Shown here: in pieces, positions 26,745-35,562 of the stretch | How positions within the stretch are numbered: position 1 is the stretch's first letter | How the letters are laid out: every line of letters starts with the position of its first letter | Assembly: GCA_963783695.1 (NCBI GenBank) | Contig: CAWAOM010000006.1 | Coordinates: 558,001-622,000 of the forward strand | Length of the DNA stretch: 64,000 bases | From: BM003 sp963783695 | GTDB taxonomy: Bacteria > Pseudomonadota > Gammaproteobacteria > Steroidobacterales > BM003 | Reading direction: 5' to 3' | Translations under genes and position numbers: made by a program | Notes under the pieces: model-generated | The model's input: only the letters and a program-made list of their open reading frames with translations | What the model was told of the DNA's origin: nothing | The model's database searches: none

Positions 26745-27698
26745 ATGGAAGAGCAGTTTGATGGCGCAGGCCGACTGCGGCATCTGATTAGCCTGGAACA
26801 TTTCGATTGCGAACGCCTCAACGCCCTGCTGGACAAGGCGACGGGGTATTTGCGCCCGGCCGGCGAATTACCGGCCCAGGAGAATCGCTTCGCCGGACGC
26901 ACGGTGGCAAATCTGTTCTTCGAACCCAGCACCCGGACCCGCGCCTCTTTCGAACTGGCCGCCAAACGCCTCGGCCTGCATGTGCTCAACCTCGACGTGC
27001 GCATGTCATCGCGGAGCAAGGGCGAGAGCATCCTCGACACCGTTTACACGCTCGAGGCAATGGGTTCGGATATTTTTGTGCTGCGCGATTCGGAACCGGG
27101 TGTACCCGCATTTATCGCGGCACACGTCGAACCGCATGTCAGTGTCCTGTCGGCCGGCGAGGCCGATGTTTCGCACCCGACCCAGGGCCTGCTTGACACC
27201 TTGACGATACGCCAGCACAAGCCAGACATTGCAAACTGCGTCGTCACGCTGATTGGCGACATCAGTCACTCGCGGGTCGCACGGTCGGTTTGCCAGGCGC
27301 TGACAATCCTCGGCGCAAACCAGATCCGGTTGGTGGCACCCGCGGCGTTCATGCCGGATGATGACAGGTTTCCCGGCACCGAACGCTTTAATGAAATCGA
27401 GCCAGCCCTGCGCGATGCCGACGTCGTTATGGCACTTCGTATTCAGCGCGAGCGCATGAGCCAGGCCAGCATTCCCGATGCGGGCGAGTACTTCAAACAA
27501 TACGGGCTTACCGCCGAACGGCTCGCACTGGCTCACCCGGACGCGATTGTCATGCACCCGGGCCCCATGAACCGGGGCGTGGAAATTTCCAGCGACGTTG
27601 CCGATGGCCCGCATTCGGTGATCCGGCGCCAGGTGTGCAACGGGGTTGCCGTGCGGATGGCGGTGATGGCAACCGTACTCGAGACACTCCACCCATGA
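26745..27698 (+). CDS. pyrB: Aspartate carbamoyltransferase, catalytic subunit
   Basis: A 317-residue enzyme of pyrimidine synthesis that joins aspartate and carbamoyl phosphate. The ATG at 26745 follows the ruvX stop by two bases; the upstream frame extension overlaps ruvX. Carbamoyl-phosphate residues lie in FFEPSTRTRASFE, with SSRSKGES, HPTQGLLDTLTI and the aspartate-binding HPGPMNRGVEI also visible. In Pseudomonas pyrR precedes and an inactive dihydroorotase gene follows pyrB; here neither is present and a PyrK-like gene follows with an ATGA overlap. Confidence 0.95.
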   Translation: MEEQFDGAGRLRHLISLEHFDCERLNALLDKATGYLRPAGELPAQENRFAGRTVANLFFEPSTRTRASFELAAKRLGLHVLNLDVRMSSRSKGESILDTVYTLEAMGSDIFVLRDSEPGVPAFIAAHVEPHVSVLSAGEADVSHPTQGLLDTLTIRQHKPDIANCVVTLIGDISHSRVARSVCQALTILGANQIRLVAPAAFMPDDDRFPGTERFNEIEPALRDADVVMALRIQRERMSQASIPDAGEYFKQYGLTAERLALAHPDAIVMHPGPMNRGVEISSDVADGPHSVIRRQVCNGVAVRMAVMATVLETLHP

Positions 27699-28585
27699 GC
27701 TCCGCCAGGCAGCACCGCGGCAGCATACTCGTCGAAGACGCTGTTGTGCTTGGGCAGCAGGCCTTCGACGGCGACCAGTATATTCTCCGGGTCAGCGCGA
27801 AACGCAGTGCTGCGCGCGCGCTGCCCGGGCAGTTTGCACACCTGACCTGCGATCCGGCACTGCCGATGCGGCGACCGCTGTCGATCATGCGGGTCGATGC
27901 GGCAGCGGGGTGGATGGATTTTTTATACAAGGTCGTCGGCACCGGTTCGCGCATGCTCAGCCACAGGGGCAAGGGCGACGTCATTAGCTTGCTGGCCCCG
28001 ATCGGGCAACCGTTCGAACTCCACGAAGAGCGGCGCAAACCGCTGCTGATTGGCGGCGGCGTCGGCATACCGCCGATGGTGTTTCTTGCCGATCACATCG
28101 CCCACTCGGTCAGCGGTTGGCAGCCGCTGGTCCTGATGGGGTCGGAAATACCGTTCCCGTTTGTGTCGCGGCCGTCGTCAATTCTGATCGATGGCATGCC
28201 GGATGCTGCCATTGCCAGCATGCCGTTGCTCGAGGACTGGGGCATACCCTGTCGACTCTCTTCACTGCAGGGGTACCCCGGTTGTTTCGACGGTTACGTG
28301 ACCGACCTTGCACGGACATGGCTGAGCAAGCTGGACGAGGTCGCGCTCGGCGAGGTCGAGATGTTCGCCTGCGGCCCTACTCCGATGTTACGGGCAGCGG
28401 CGCAGGTCGCCGCGGAATTCGGTCTGCCGTGCCAGGTGTCTCTGGAAGAATACATGGCCTGCGCGGTCGGCGGATGCGCTGGCTGCACCGTGCTGGTGCA
28501 GACCGACGAAGGTCCCGCGATGAAACGGGTGTGTGTGGACGGACCGGTATTCGATGCCTACCGGGTGTTTCCACCAGCCGCCTGA
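27695..28585 (+). CDS. PyrK-like dihydroorotate dehydrogenase electron-transfer subunit
   Basis: A 296-residue ferredoxin-reductase-like protein. The FAD domain has LPGQFAHLTCD and MRRPLSIMRVD, the NAD domain starts LLIGGGVGIPPMVFLA, and the C-terminus has a [2Fe-2S] site with cysteines in CAVGGCAGC and a fourth in KRVCVDGPVF. This matches PyrK, which passes electrons from a class 1B dihydroorotate dehydrogenase to NAD. The gene overlaps pyrB by four bases, supporting a pyrimidine role. No pyrD lies beside it in the window, so its partner must be elsewhere or the protein may serve another dehydrogenase. Confidence 0.85.
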   Translation: MSSARQHRGSILVEDAVVLGQQAFDGDQYILRVSAKRSAARALPGQFAHLTCDPALPMRRPLSIMRVDAAAGWMDFLYKVVGTGSRMLSHRGKGDVISLLAPIGQPFELHEERRKPLLIGGGVGIPPMVFLADHIAHSVSGWQPLVLMGSEIPFPFVSRPSSILIDGMPDAAIASMPLLEDWGIPCRLSSLQGYPGCFDGYVTDLARTWLSKLDEVALGEVEMFACGPTPMLRAAAQVAAEFGLPCQVSLEEYMACAVGGCAGCTVLVQTDEGPAMKRVCVDGPVFDAYRVFPPAA

Positions 28586-28591
28586 GCGCAC

Positions 28592-29647
28592 TCAGCCAAA
28601 GTTGATCTGCGCCTCGAGGTTGGCGCGGGAATCGGCATTTTTCAATGCATCCTCGAGACCGATGCGGCCGCTGCGGTAGAGCTCGAGCAAAGCCTTGTCA
28701 AAACTCTGCACGCCCGGCTCAGAACTGTCGTTAAGCGCTTCCTTGATACCCCCGACGTCGCCCTTCAACACAAGTTCGGCGATATGCGGTGTGTTCAGCA
28801 GAACCTCCACCGCGGCAACGCGCCGTCCGTCCTTGCCGGGCACCAGGCGTTGCGAAATGATCGCTTTGAGATAGTGGGACAAATCGAGATAGACCTGGTT
28901 GTGCTGGTCTTCCGGGAACATGTTGATGATGCGATCGATAGTTTCCGCAGAGTTGTTCGAATGCAGCGTGGCCACGGCCAGGTGCCCGGTTCCCGCCAGC
29001 GAAATCGCCGCCTCCATCGTCTCCCGATCGCGAATCTCGCCGATCTGAATGACATCCGGCGCCGCACGCATCGCGCTTTTCAGCGCACGAGCGTAACTGA
29101 CCGTATCGAGGCCGACCTCTCGCTGGTTGATGATCGAGCGCTTGTTCGGATGGAGGAACTCGATCGGGTCCTCGATCGTCAGAATATGCGACGCCGTATT
29201 CTCGTTGCGGTGATTGATCATCGCCGCCAGCGTCGTCGACTTGCCATTCCCTGCGGCACCGACCATCAGGATCAGACCGCGCTTTAGCAGGGCAAGATCC
29301 GAGAGCACCTCGGGCAACCCGAAATCGTCGAGCCGCGGCATCTCCATCGTGATGTAACGCACAACCATTGCGATATTGCCGCGCTGATGGAACACATTGA
29401 TACGGAATCTGCCAAGACCGGCCTCGGAAACCGCGAAATCGATTTCGAGCTCTTTTGCGAATTTCTTTTGCTGGTCGACATCCATCAGCCCGAACACGGC
29501 ATCCCTGATCATCTCGGGGGTCAGGGTGGTCTTGTTGACGTTGACGATCTTGCCCTCGATCTTGATCTTGATCGGTGCATACGTCGTAAAGAAGAGATCG
29601 GACGCGTCCTTCTCGACCATCAACTGAAACAGCGACTTGACGTTCAT
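28592..29647 (-). CDS. Third PilT/PilU-family pilus retraction ATPase
   Basis: A 351-residue secretion ATPase. Motifs are the Walker A GAAGNGKSTT (with Ala-Asn where PilT has Thr-Ser), the Asp box ILTIEDPIEFLHPN, the Walker B region VIQIGEIRDRETM and the His box ATLHSNNSAETIDRII. It is closest in style to PilU but shorter, ending NLEAQINFG. It is the last of three tandem genes on the same strand, 41 bases after pilU. Retraction accessory function is likely; the exact role is unknown. Confidence 0.88.
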   Translation of the reverse strand: MNVKSLFQLMVEKDASDLFFTTYAPIKIKIEGKIVNVNKTTLTPEMIRDAVFGLMDVDQQKKFAKELEIDFAVSEAGLGRFRINVFHQRGNIAMVVRYITMEMPRLDDFGLPEVLSDLALLKRGLILMVGAAGNGKSTTLAAMINHRNENTASHILTIEDPIEFLHPNKRSIINQREVGLDTVSYARALKSAMRAAPDVIQIGEIRDRETMEAAISLAGTGHLAVATLHSNNSAETIDRIINMFPEDQHNQVYLDLSHYLKAIISQRLVPGKDGRRVAAVEVLLNTPHIAELVLKGDVGGIKEALNDSSEPGVQSFDKALLELYRSGRIGLEDALKNADSRANLEAQINFG

Positions 29648-29688
29648 CTATTGCTCTCGCGACCGGTGTATTGAATGCATCGAACAGA

Positions 29689-30846
29689 TCAGAATTGCCG
29701 ACCACCCGGGTCCTCGGCCAACTGCAGACTGGTGGCTCCCTCCCCGGTTTCGCCGAATTCGCGTTTGCTTTCGAGTTTGATCTTGAGCCGCAGCTCGTTC
29801 TTGGAGTCGGCATTACGCAATGCCTCCTCATAGGAGATCTTGCGCTCCTCGTATAGCTCAAACAGGTGCTGGTCAAAAGTCCGCATCCCGAGACGGGTCG
29901 ATTTGGCCATCACCTCTTTAATTTTGGCCACCTCGCCCTTGAAGATCAGATCGGCGATCAAAGGCGAATGCAGCATGATTTCCATTGCCGCAACCCGGCC
30001 CTTGTCGTTATCGCGCGGAATCAGGCGCTGCGAGATCATCGAACGAATATTCAGTGACAAGTCCATCAACAACTGATCGCGCTTCTCTTCGGGAAAGAAG
30101 TTGATGATTCGATCCAGCGCCTGGTTAGCGCTGTTCGCATGCAGCGTCGCGAGACACAGATGGCCGGTCTCCGCAAACTGAATGCCGTATTCCATCGTAT
30201 CGCGATCCCGAATCTCACCGATCATGATCACGTCCGGAGCCTGGCGTAGCGTGTTTTTCAATGCAGTCCCCCAGTCTTCGGTGTCGACCCCGACCTCGCG
30301 CTGGGTAACCACGCAACCCAAATGACTGTGGACGTATTCGATCGGGTCCTCGATCGTGATGATGTGGCCGCGCGTATTCTGGTTGCGATAACCGATCATT
30401 GAGGCGAGCGTGGTCGACTTACCGGTACCGGTGCCGCCTACGACGATGACCAGGCCACGCTTGGTCATGACGATCTCTTTCAGAACCGGCGGGAGCTGCA
30501 ACTCCTCGAGCTGCGGAATCTCGGTGTTGATGGTACGCAAAACCGCGCCGACACTGCCCTGCTGGACAAAAGCGCTGACCCGGAAACGTCCGATATGCTG
30601 GGGCGCTATTGCAAAATTGCACTCTTTGGTGGCATCGAACAACTTGCGCTGATTGTCATTCATGATCGAGCGGACGATCAGCGCGCTTTGTTCCTCGCCA
30701 AGCGGCCGGTCGGACGCGGGGCGAATGCTGCCGTCGATTTTTATCGCAGGCGGAAAACCCGCCGTGATAAACAAGTCTGACCCGTCTACCTCGACCATGC
30801 GTTTCAGCAGGTCCTGCATGAGGCGTACTGCCTGATCGCGTTCCAT
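29689..30846 (-). CDS. pilU: Type IV pilus retraction ATPase PilU
   Basis: A 385-residue ATPase matching Pseudomonas PilU in length and in its C-terminal tail (SLQLAEDPGGRQF). It has Walker A GGTGTGKSTT, IITIEDPIEYVHSH, VIMIGEIRDRDTMEYG and LCLATLHANSANQAL. PilU works with PilT at the base of the type IV pilus to depolymerise pilin during twitching. The gene starts 28 bases after the pilT stop. Confidence 0.93.
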   Translation of the reverse strand: MERDQAVRLMQDLLKRMVEVDGSDLFITAGFPPAIKIDGSIRPASDRPLGEEQSALIVRSIMNDNQRKLFDATKECNFAIAPQHIGRFRVSAFVQQGSVGAVLRTINTEIPQLEELQLPPVLKEIVMTKRGLVIVVGGTGTGKSTTLASMIGYRNQNTRGHIITIEDPIEYVHSHLGCVVTQREVGVDTEDWGTALKNTLRQAPDVIMIGEIRDRDTMEYGIQFAETGHLCLATLHANSANQALDRIINFFPEEKRDQLLMDLSLNIRSMISQRLIPRDNDKGRVAAMEIMLHSPLIADLIFKGEVAKIKEVMAKSTRLGMRTFDQHLFELYEERKISYEEALRNADSKNELRLKIKLESKREFGETGEGATSLQLAEDPGGRQF

Positions 30847-30874
30847 ACTCAGTCTCCGCTGGGCACCCGGCCCG

Positions 30875-31915
30875 TCAGAATGATTCTTTGTTGGCCGCCC
30901 GGAAGCGTGCTTCCTCCCGGCTCACGACGCTCTTTGCCACCAGTTCCTGCAAACACTGATCCAGTGTTTGCATGCCTGACGACTGCCCTGTCTGGATCGC
31001 CGAATACATCTGCGCGACCTTGCCTTCCCGTATCAGGTTTCTGATGGCGGGCGTACCGATCATGATCTCGTGAGCGGCAATACGGCCGCCACCGGTTTTC
31101 TTCAGCAGCGTCTGCGATATGACCGCCCGCAGCGACTCCGACAGCATCGCGCGCACCATCTCTTTCTCTGCTGCCGGGAAAACGTCAACCACACGGTCCA
31201 TGGTCTTGGCGGCCGAACTGGTATGCAACGTCCCGAACACAAGGTGACCGGTCTCGGCCGCGGTCAGTGCCAGCCGGATGGTCTCGAGATCGCGCAATTC
31301 GCCCACCAGCACCACGTCCGGATCCTCGCGCAGCGCCGAGCGCAGGGCTTCGGCAAATCCAAGCGTGTCGCGGTGTACCTCGCGCTGGTTAATCAGTGAT
31401 TTGCGGCTTTCGTGAACAAATTCGATAGGGTCTTCGATAGTCAGAATGTGGTCGGGCTTGTTGTCGTTGATGTAATGAACCATCGCCGCCAGCGTCGTCG
31501 ATTTTCCCGAACCCGTTGGTCCGGTGACCAGCACAATGCCGCGCGGCTGCAGGCAAATGTCCTTGAAAATCTTCGGCGCGCCGAGATCGTCCAGGCTCAG
31601 AATCTCCGACGGGATGTTGCGGAACACCGCGGCCGCGCCCCTGTTCTGATTAAAGGCATTGACACGAAAGCGCGCAAGCTTCGGAATTTCAAAGGAAAAA
31701 TCGGTCTCGAAAAATTCCTCGAAGTCCTTGCGCTGCTTGTCGTTCATGATGTCGTACACCATGCTGTGCACGTCTTTGTGCGACAGCGCCGGCATGTTGA
31801 TTCGTTTGACATCACCGTCTACGCGTATCATTGGCGGCACCCCAGAGGACAGGTGCAAATCCGACGCATTGTGCTTGACGGCAAAGGACAACAACTGCGT
31901 GATATCGACCGACAT
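30875..31915 (-). CDS. pilT: Type IV pilus retraction ATPase PilT
   Basis: A 346-residue hexameric ATPase that powers pilus retraction at the cytoplasmic face of the inner membrane. The N-terminal HNASDLHLSSGVPPMIRVDG, Walker A GPTGSGKSTT, Asp box ILTIEDPIEFVH, VVLVGELRDLETIRLALTAA and HTSSAAKTMDRVVDVFP all fit PilT, and the C-terminal AIRNLIREGKVAQMYSAIQT matches its AIRNLIRE signature. It is the first of three tandem retraction-ATPase genes and is divergent from yggS, as in Pseudomonas. Confidence 0.96.
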   Translation of the reverse strand: MSVDITQLLSFAVKHNASDLHLSSGVPPMIRVDGDVKRINMPALSHKDVHSMVYDIMNDKQRKDFEEFFETDFSFEIPKLARFRVNAFNQNRGAAAVFRNIPSEILSLDDLGAPKIFKDICLQPRGIVLVTGPTGSGKSTTLAAMVHYINDNKPDHILTIEDPIEFVHESRKSLINQREVHRDTLGFAEALRSALREDPDVVLVGELRDLETIRLALTAAETGHLVFGTLHTSSAAKTMDRVVDVFPAAEKEMVRAMLSESLRAVISQTLLKKTGGGRIAAHEIMIGTPAIRNLIREGKVAQMYSAIQTGQSSGMQTLDQCLQELVAKSVVSREEARFRAANKESF

Positions 31916-32021
31916 TCACCCTCCCTTACAGATGCAATATTGAGCTCGACGTGCTGAGTGTACTTTACATAAGACGAGTCACGATCGAGAGCCAGTATAG
32001 CCAAGCCCCGGGCCCGCGGAA

Positions 32022-32717
32022 GTGACGGACATCACGAATAATCTGCAAACGGTGCGCAAGCGGGTAGCCGCCGCGGCCGTCGCGACCGGCAGAGATCCGT
32101 CCGAGGTGATGCTGCTGGCGGTAAGTAAAGGCCAGCCAATGTCGGCGATTCGCCGCGCCGTGGCCGCGGGACAGCGGGATTTCGGCGAAAATTACCTCCA
32201 GGACGCCATCGCCAAAATCGACGGGCTCGCAAATCCTGACCTGAGTTGGCACTTTATCGGTCACCTGCAGAGCAACAAAACCCGCGAAGTTGCCGCCCGT
32301 TTTGCCTGGGTCCACACCGTCGACAGCGTGCGCATCGCGCGCAGGCTAAGCGACCAGCGCCCGCCCGAGGCAGCGCCGCTCAACATCTGCCTGCAGGTAC
32401 GAATTGGCGACGAGACGACGAAATTCGGCGTCCAACCCGGGCAGGCACGCGAGCTGGCCGCCGCAGTCAAGCCGCTCGGCGGCGTCCGTCTGCGTGGCCT
32501 GATGTGTATCCCCCCACCGGCTCCGGACCCGACAACGCAGCGCGCCCAGTTCGCCCGGTTGCGAACGCTCTATGAGACGTTGCGCGATGACGGCTTCGAG
32601 ATGGATACATTATCGATGGGTATGTCGGCAGACCTGGAGGCCGCGATCGCCGAGGGTGCGACCATCGTTCGGGTCGGGACGGCGATTTTTGGCCCGCGTG
32701 AAGTGCTGCGCGACTAG
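32022..32717 (+). CDS. yggS: PLP homeostasis protein YggS/PLPBP
   Basis: A 231-residue fold-type III PLP-binding protein without known catalytic activity that maintains vitamin B6 and amino-acid balance. It starts at a GTG. The PLP lysine is in LLAVSKGQP; other hallmarks are GQRDFGENYLQDA, WHFIGHLQSNK, CLQVRIGDETTKFG and LSMGMSADLEAAIAEGATIVRVGTAIFG. It heads the yggS-proC-yggT series. Confidence 0.95.
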   Translation: MTDITNNLQTVRKRVAAAAVATGRDPSEVMLLAVSKGQPMSAIRRAVAAGQRDFGENYLQDAIAKIDGLANPDLSWHFIGHLQSNKTREVAARFAWVHTVDSVRIARRLSDQRPPEAAPLNICLQVRIGDETTKFGVQPGQARELAAAVKPLGGVRLRGLMCIPPPAPDPTTQRAQFARLRTLYETLRDDGFEMDTLSMGMSADLEAAIAEGATIVRVGTAIFGPREVLRD

Positions 32718-32786
32718 CTGAGGCTGGCCCGACACCCACGCGGCGGCTATGCTAGGCGCGATTTTTTGCGGCGGACCAGCAGCACT

Positions 32787-33614
32787 ATGGCAGATCCCAA
32801 ACTTGGGTTTATCGGTGGCGGCAATATGGCGCAGGCGATCGTCGGCGGCCTGATCGGCAATGGTTACTCCAGGGAGCGGATAACCGTGGCTGATCCGCTG
32901 GCGCAACAACGCTCCCTGGTCGAAGAACGGCTTGGCATCGAGGCGGTCGGCGACAACCGGGTCGCTGTCGGCGGCAGCGATGTGCTCATTCTCGCAGTCA
33001 AACCGCAAATGCTGCGCGAGGTTTGTCGCGGGATTGCCGCGGCGGTCCACAATGCTCGCCCCCTTGTGCTTTCGGTCGCGGCCGGGGTCGGCATACGCGA
33101 CATTTCGCGCTGGCTCGGCGAACCCATTGCGTTGATTCGGGTAATGCCCAACAGCCCTGCGCTGGTCGGCGCTGGCGTCACCGCGATGTTCGCCAACGAG
33201 CATGTCGACACCGCGCAAAAGGCGGTTGCCGAGCGTCTGATGAGTGCGGTCGGCTCGGTGGTCTGGCTCGACAGCGAATCCCTGCTCGACCCGGTGACCG
33301 CCGTTTCCGGAAGCGGGCCGGCTTATTTTTTCCTGCTGATGGAAATCATGGAGCAGGTTGGCATCGAAATGGGCCTGTCCGCCGATGCGGCCCGAACGCT
33401 AACTACGCAGACAGCGGCCGGAGCGGCGCAAATGGCACTACAGCCCGGGCTCGACCTGGTTTCGCTGCGGCAACAGGTGACCTCGCCCGGCGGTACGACA
33501 GAAGCCGCATTGCGGACGCTCGATGATGCGGACCTTCGCGGAATCGTGCGCGCCGCGCTGTTCGCCGCGCGTGACCGCGGTACGCAACTAGCCAACACGT
33601 TCGGTTCAGACTAG
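32787..33614 (+). CDS. proC: Pyrroline-5-carboxylate reductase
   Basis: A 275-residue NAD(P)H-dependent enzyme making the last step of proline synthesis. The ATG at 32787 places the dinucleotide motif LGFIGGGNMAQAI at the N-terminus. Further motifs are LAVKPQML, IRVMPNSPALVGAG, DPVTAVSGSGPAYFF and SPGGTTEAALRTL. Length is normal. It lies between yggS and yggT. Confidence 0.96.
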   Translation: MADPKLGFIGGGNMAQAIVGGLIGNGYSRERITVADPLAQQRSLVEERLGIEAVGDNRVAVGGSDVLILAVKPQMLREVCRGIAAAVHNARPLVLSVAAGVGIRDISRWLGEPIALIRVMPNSPALVGAGVTAMFANEHVDTAQKAVAERLMSAVGSVVWLDSESLLDPVTAVSGSGPAYFFLLMEIMEQVGIEMGLSADAARTLTTQTAAGAAQMALQPGLDLVSLRQQVTSPGGTTEAALRTLDDADLRGIVRAALFAARDRGTQLANTFGSD

Positions 33615-33623
33615 GGGAATACC

Positions 33624-34154
33624 TTGGAAGCGATCAGATTTATCGTCGACAGCCTGCTGCAGTTATTCATCCTGGCTTTTGTGCTGCGTTTCTTGCTGCA
33701 ACTCGTGCGCGCGAACTTCTACAACCCCATTTCTCAGGCAATCCTGCGTATCACTGATCCCCTGGTTGTACCGGCGCGGCGCATAATCCCCGGCTGGAAG
33801 GGGATCGATATTGCAACCCTCGTCGTAATCCTGGTGCTCGAACTTGCCGCGGCCCAGGTACTGTTTGGTCTGTATGGCATGGGTTTCGTTGGTATTGGAC
33901 CATTGTTCGCGGCAGCCATCGTGAAACTGGTGCGGACCGTAATCCAGGTGTACTTCTTTGCCCTGTTGATTTATGCGCTGCTCAGCTGGTTCGGCGGACC
34001 GCAGGGACATCACCCGGCAGTCGGTCTCCTGTCGAGTCTGTGCGAGCCGCTGTTGCGCCCGGTGCGGCGCATCATTCCGCCGGTCGGAGGTCTGGATCTC
34101 TCGGTCCTGTTCCTGCTGCTGGGGCTCCAGGCACTATTGCTTCTGTTCCGCTGA
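33624..34154 (+). CDS. yggT: YggT family membrane protein
   Basis: A 176-residue integral membrane protein with two YggT repeats. Each has a pair of helices around a conserved turn: NFYNPISQAILRITDPLVVP with RRIIPGWKGIDIA, and GLLSSLCEPLLRPVRRIIPP with GGLDLSVLF. The start is a TTG with AGGGG about six bases upstream. Work in other bacteria links this family to osmotic or ion stress and cell-envelope functions, but the mechanism is unknown. It follows proC by nine bases. Confidence 0.9.
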   Translation: MEAIRFIVDSLLQLFILAFVLRFLLQLVRANFYNPISQAILRITDPLVVPARRIIPGWKGIDIATLVVILVLELAAAQVLFGLYGMGFVGIGPLFAAAIVKLVRTVIQVYFFALLIYALLSWFGGPQGHHPAVGLLSSLCEPLLRPVRRIIPPVGGLDLSVLFLLLGLQALLLLFR

Positions 34155-34162
34155 GAATAGCC

Positions 34163-34480
34163 GTGCGCAATCGACCAGACTGGCACGGCTGGGACGGTGA
34201 AGACCTGATCCTGCGATTGCGGGTAAGGCCGGGTTCAGACTGCAACGGTTTCACTGCAATCGTCGGCGACAGACTCGGATTTTGTACTACCGCCCCGCCA
34301 GTCGATGGCAAGGCCAACGCAGCGGTTACACGCTTTCTCGCAAAAGCCTTCGGTGTGCCGCGCCGCAATGTTGCGCTGACTCACGGCATGCTCGGCAGGG
34401 ACAAATGCGTTCGGATCGCAAAACCACGTAAAATTCCGGCCAAAGTGGCCGATCTGCTGTCGGCGAAGGCGCGCGGATAG
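34163..34480 (+). CDS. yggU: DUF167 (YggU) family protein
   Basis: A 105-residue protein of the DUF167 family, small alpha/beta proteins of unknown function. The GTG at 34163, eight bases after the yggT stop, gives the normal size; the frame continues upstream inside yggT. Family marks are LILRLRVRPGSD, APPVDGKANAAVTRFLAKAF and VALTHGMLGRDKCVRI. The order yggT-yggU is common. Confidence 0.88.
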   Translation: MRNRPDWHGWDGEDLILRLRVRPGSDCNGFTAIVGDRLGFCTTAPPVDGKANAAVTRFLAKAFGVPRRNVALTHGMLGRDKCVRIAKPRKIPAKVADLLSAKARG

Positions 34481-34523
34481 GCTATAGTTAGCGGGTGCTG
34501 GACCGGTGATGAAGGGGCAGGCG

Positions 34524-35024
34524 ATGCGAGGCACGATAACAGCCGTTGTTTTTGGATTCCTGGTAGCGGGCTGTGGCGGCGGTGGCGAACCGCAACCACC
34601 GGTCGTTGTGCTGGATAGCGGTGGCTCTGCGGGGCAAAACCAGAACTCCAACTCCAAGGACTTCGGTGAATACGTACTCCATTTCAATGCCCTGACGACT
34701 GACGGCATTACCGCGGAAGTCGCACGCCAGTACGGTATTACGCGCAGCTCGAACCGCGCATTGCTCAATGTTTCGATTGTTAAGAAGCAGGAAGCGGGTA
34801 CGGACCGGCCGGTAGCGGGCAGTGTCACTGCGCGCGTGGTCAACCTGACCGGTCAATTAAAAAATCTCGAATTGCGGCAAATCGTTGATGGCGATGCCGT
34901 GTACTATATCGGCGAAGTGCCGGTAGCCAACCGGGAAACGCTCATCTTCGACATTTCGGCGACGCCAATTAATGAATCAAGCCGGTTCGATGCGCGGTTC
35001 CAGCAGCAGTTTTTTATCGATTAG
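34524..35024 (+). CDS. DUF4426-type lipoprotein
   Basis: A 166-residue exported protein. The ATG at 34524, preceded by AGGGG, gives a short signal sequence with a lipobox ending VAGC and a Gly-rich linker. The mature part, KDFGEYVLHFNALTTD followed by ITAEVARQYGITRS and LLNVSIVKKQ, matches the DUF4426 family often found close to proC/yggT/metX in gammaproteobacteria. Function is unknown. Two in-frame alternatives lie 15-18 bases upstream. Confidence 0.75.
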   Translation: MRGTITAVVFGFLVAGCGGGGEPQPPVVVLDSGGSAGQNQNSNSKDFGEYVLHFNALTTDGITAEVARQYGITRSSNRALLNVSIVKKQEAGTDRPVAGSVTARVVNLTGQLKNLELRQIVDGDAVYYIGEVPVANRETLIFDISATPINESSRFDARFQQQFFID

Positions 35025-35081
35025 CAGCGGCCTCGAGATGCTCAGGTAATGTCGATCAAGAAAGAAAAAACACGGACATGC

Positions 35082-35110
35082 TTAACCGAATGGCAGCCTT
35101 ATGGTATAAG
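35082..35110 (+). promoter_or_regulatory. Sigma-70 type promoter for the HU-like gene
   Basis: TTAACC at 35082-35087 and TATAAG at 35105-35110 are separated by 17 bases, and TG one base before the -10 gives an extended -10. It lies about 60 bases before the HU-like start, on the right strand. Confidence 0.6.
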
Positions 35111-35170
35111 CCCGCGGACGCACCGGCATGGCCGATTCCTTCGTTCGCCTGATTAATACAGGAGAAAGAC

Positions 35171-35506
35171 ATGGCAGCGAAAAAGAAAACTGCAGCGGTT
35201 GCAGCGAAGCCGCCCACAAAAAGTGAGATTTTCACCAAGATCTCCACCGATACGGGTCTGACCAAGAAACAGGTCGGCGAAGTATTCGACTCACTCAATC
35301 TCATCATCAAGCGCAACGTCGGCCGTCGCGGCCCGGGCGTATTCACGCTGCCCGGCTTGATGAAAATCAAGGTAGTCAAGAAACCTGCCACCAAGGCGCG
35401 CAAGGGCATCAACCCGTTCACGGGCGAAGAGATGATGTTCAAAGCCAAGCCGGCACGCAAGACTGCCAAGATCCTGGCACTGAAGGGGCTGAAAGATATG
35501 CTCTGA
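35171..35506 (+). CDS. HU-family DNA-binding protein
   Basis: A 111-residue histone-like protein. It begins with a lysine- and alanine-rich tail (MAAKKKTAAVAAKPPTKSE), then a helix pair (EIFTKISTDTGLTKKQVGEV) and a beta-arm region (GPGVFTLPGLMKIKVVKKPA, then RKGINPFTGEEMMFKAKPAR), the usual HU/IHF order. It differs from canonical HU (about 90 residues) by the basic N-terminal extension. A strong ribosome binding site (AGGAGAAAG), promoter and terminator suggest a highly expressed single-gene unit. Confidence 0.88.
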   Translation: MAAKKKTAAVAAKPPTKSEIFTKISTDTGLTKKQVGEVFDSLNLIIKRNVGRRGPGVFTLPGLMKIKVVKKPATKARKGINPFTGEEMMFKAKPARKTAKILALKGLKDML

Positions 35507-35527
35507 ACCCGTGACGGGATCGGACTG

Positions 35528-35559
35528 GAAAGCCCTGCGCTCGCGCGGGGCTTTTTTTT
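35528..35559 (+). terminator. Rho-independent terminator of the HU-like gene
   Basis: A GC-rich hairpin pairs AAAGCCC with GGGGCTTT around a CGCTCGCG-type loop and is followed by a run of eight T residues. It lies 20 bases after the stop codon. Confidence 0.88.
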
Positions 35560-35562
35560 GGG

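Noticed and set aside
28731..29876. 381-codon minus-strand frame overlapping the third PilT-like gene
   Set aside because: Shifted frame of a gene whose true frame has all ATPase motifs.
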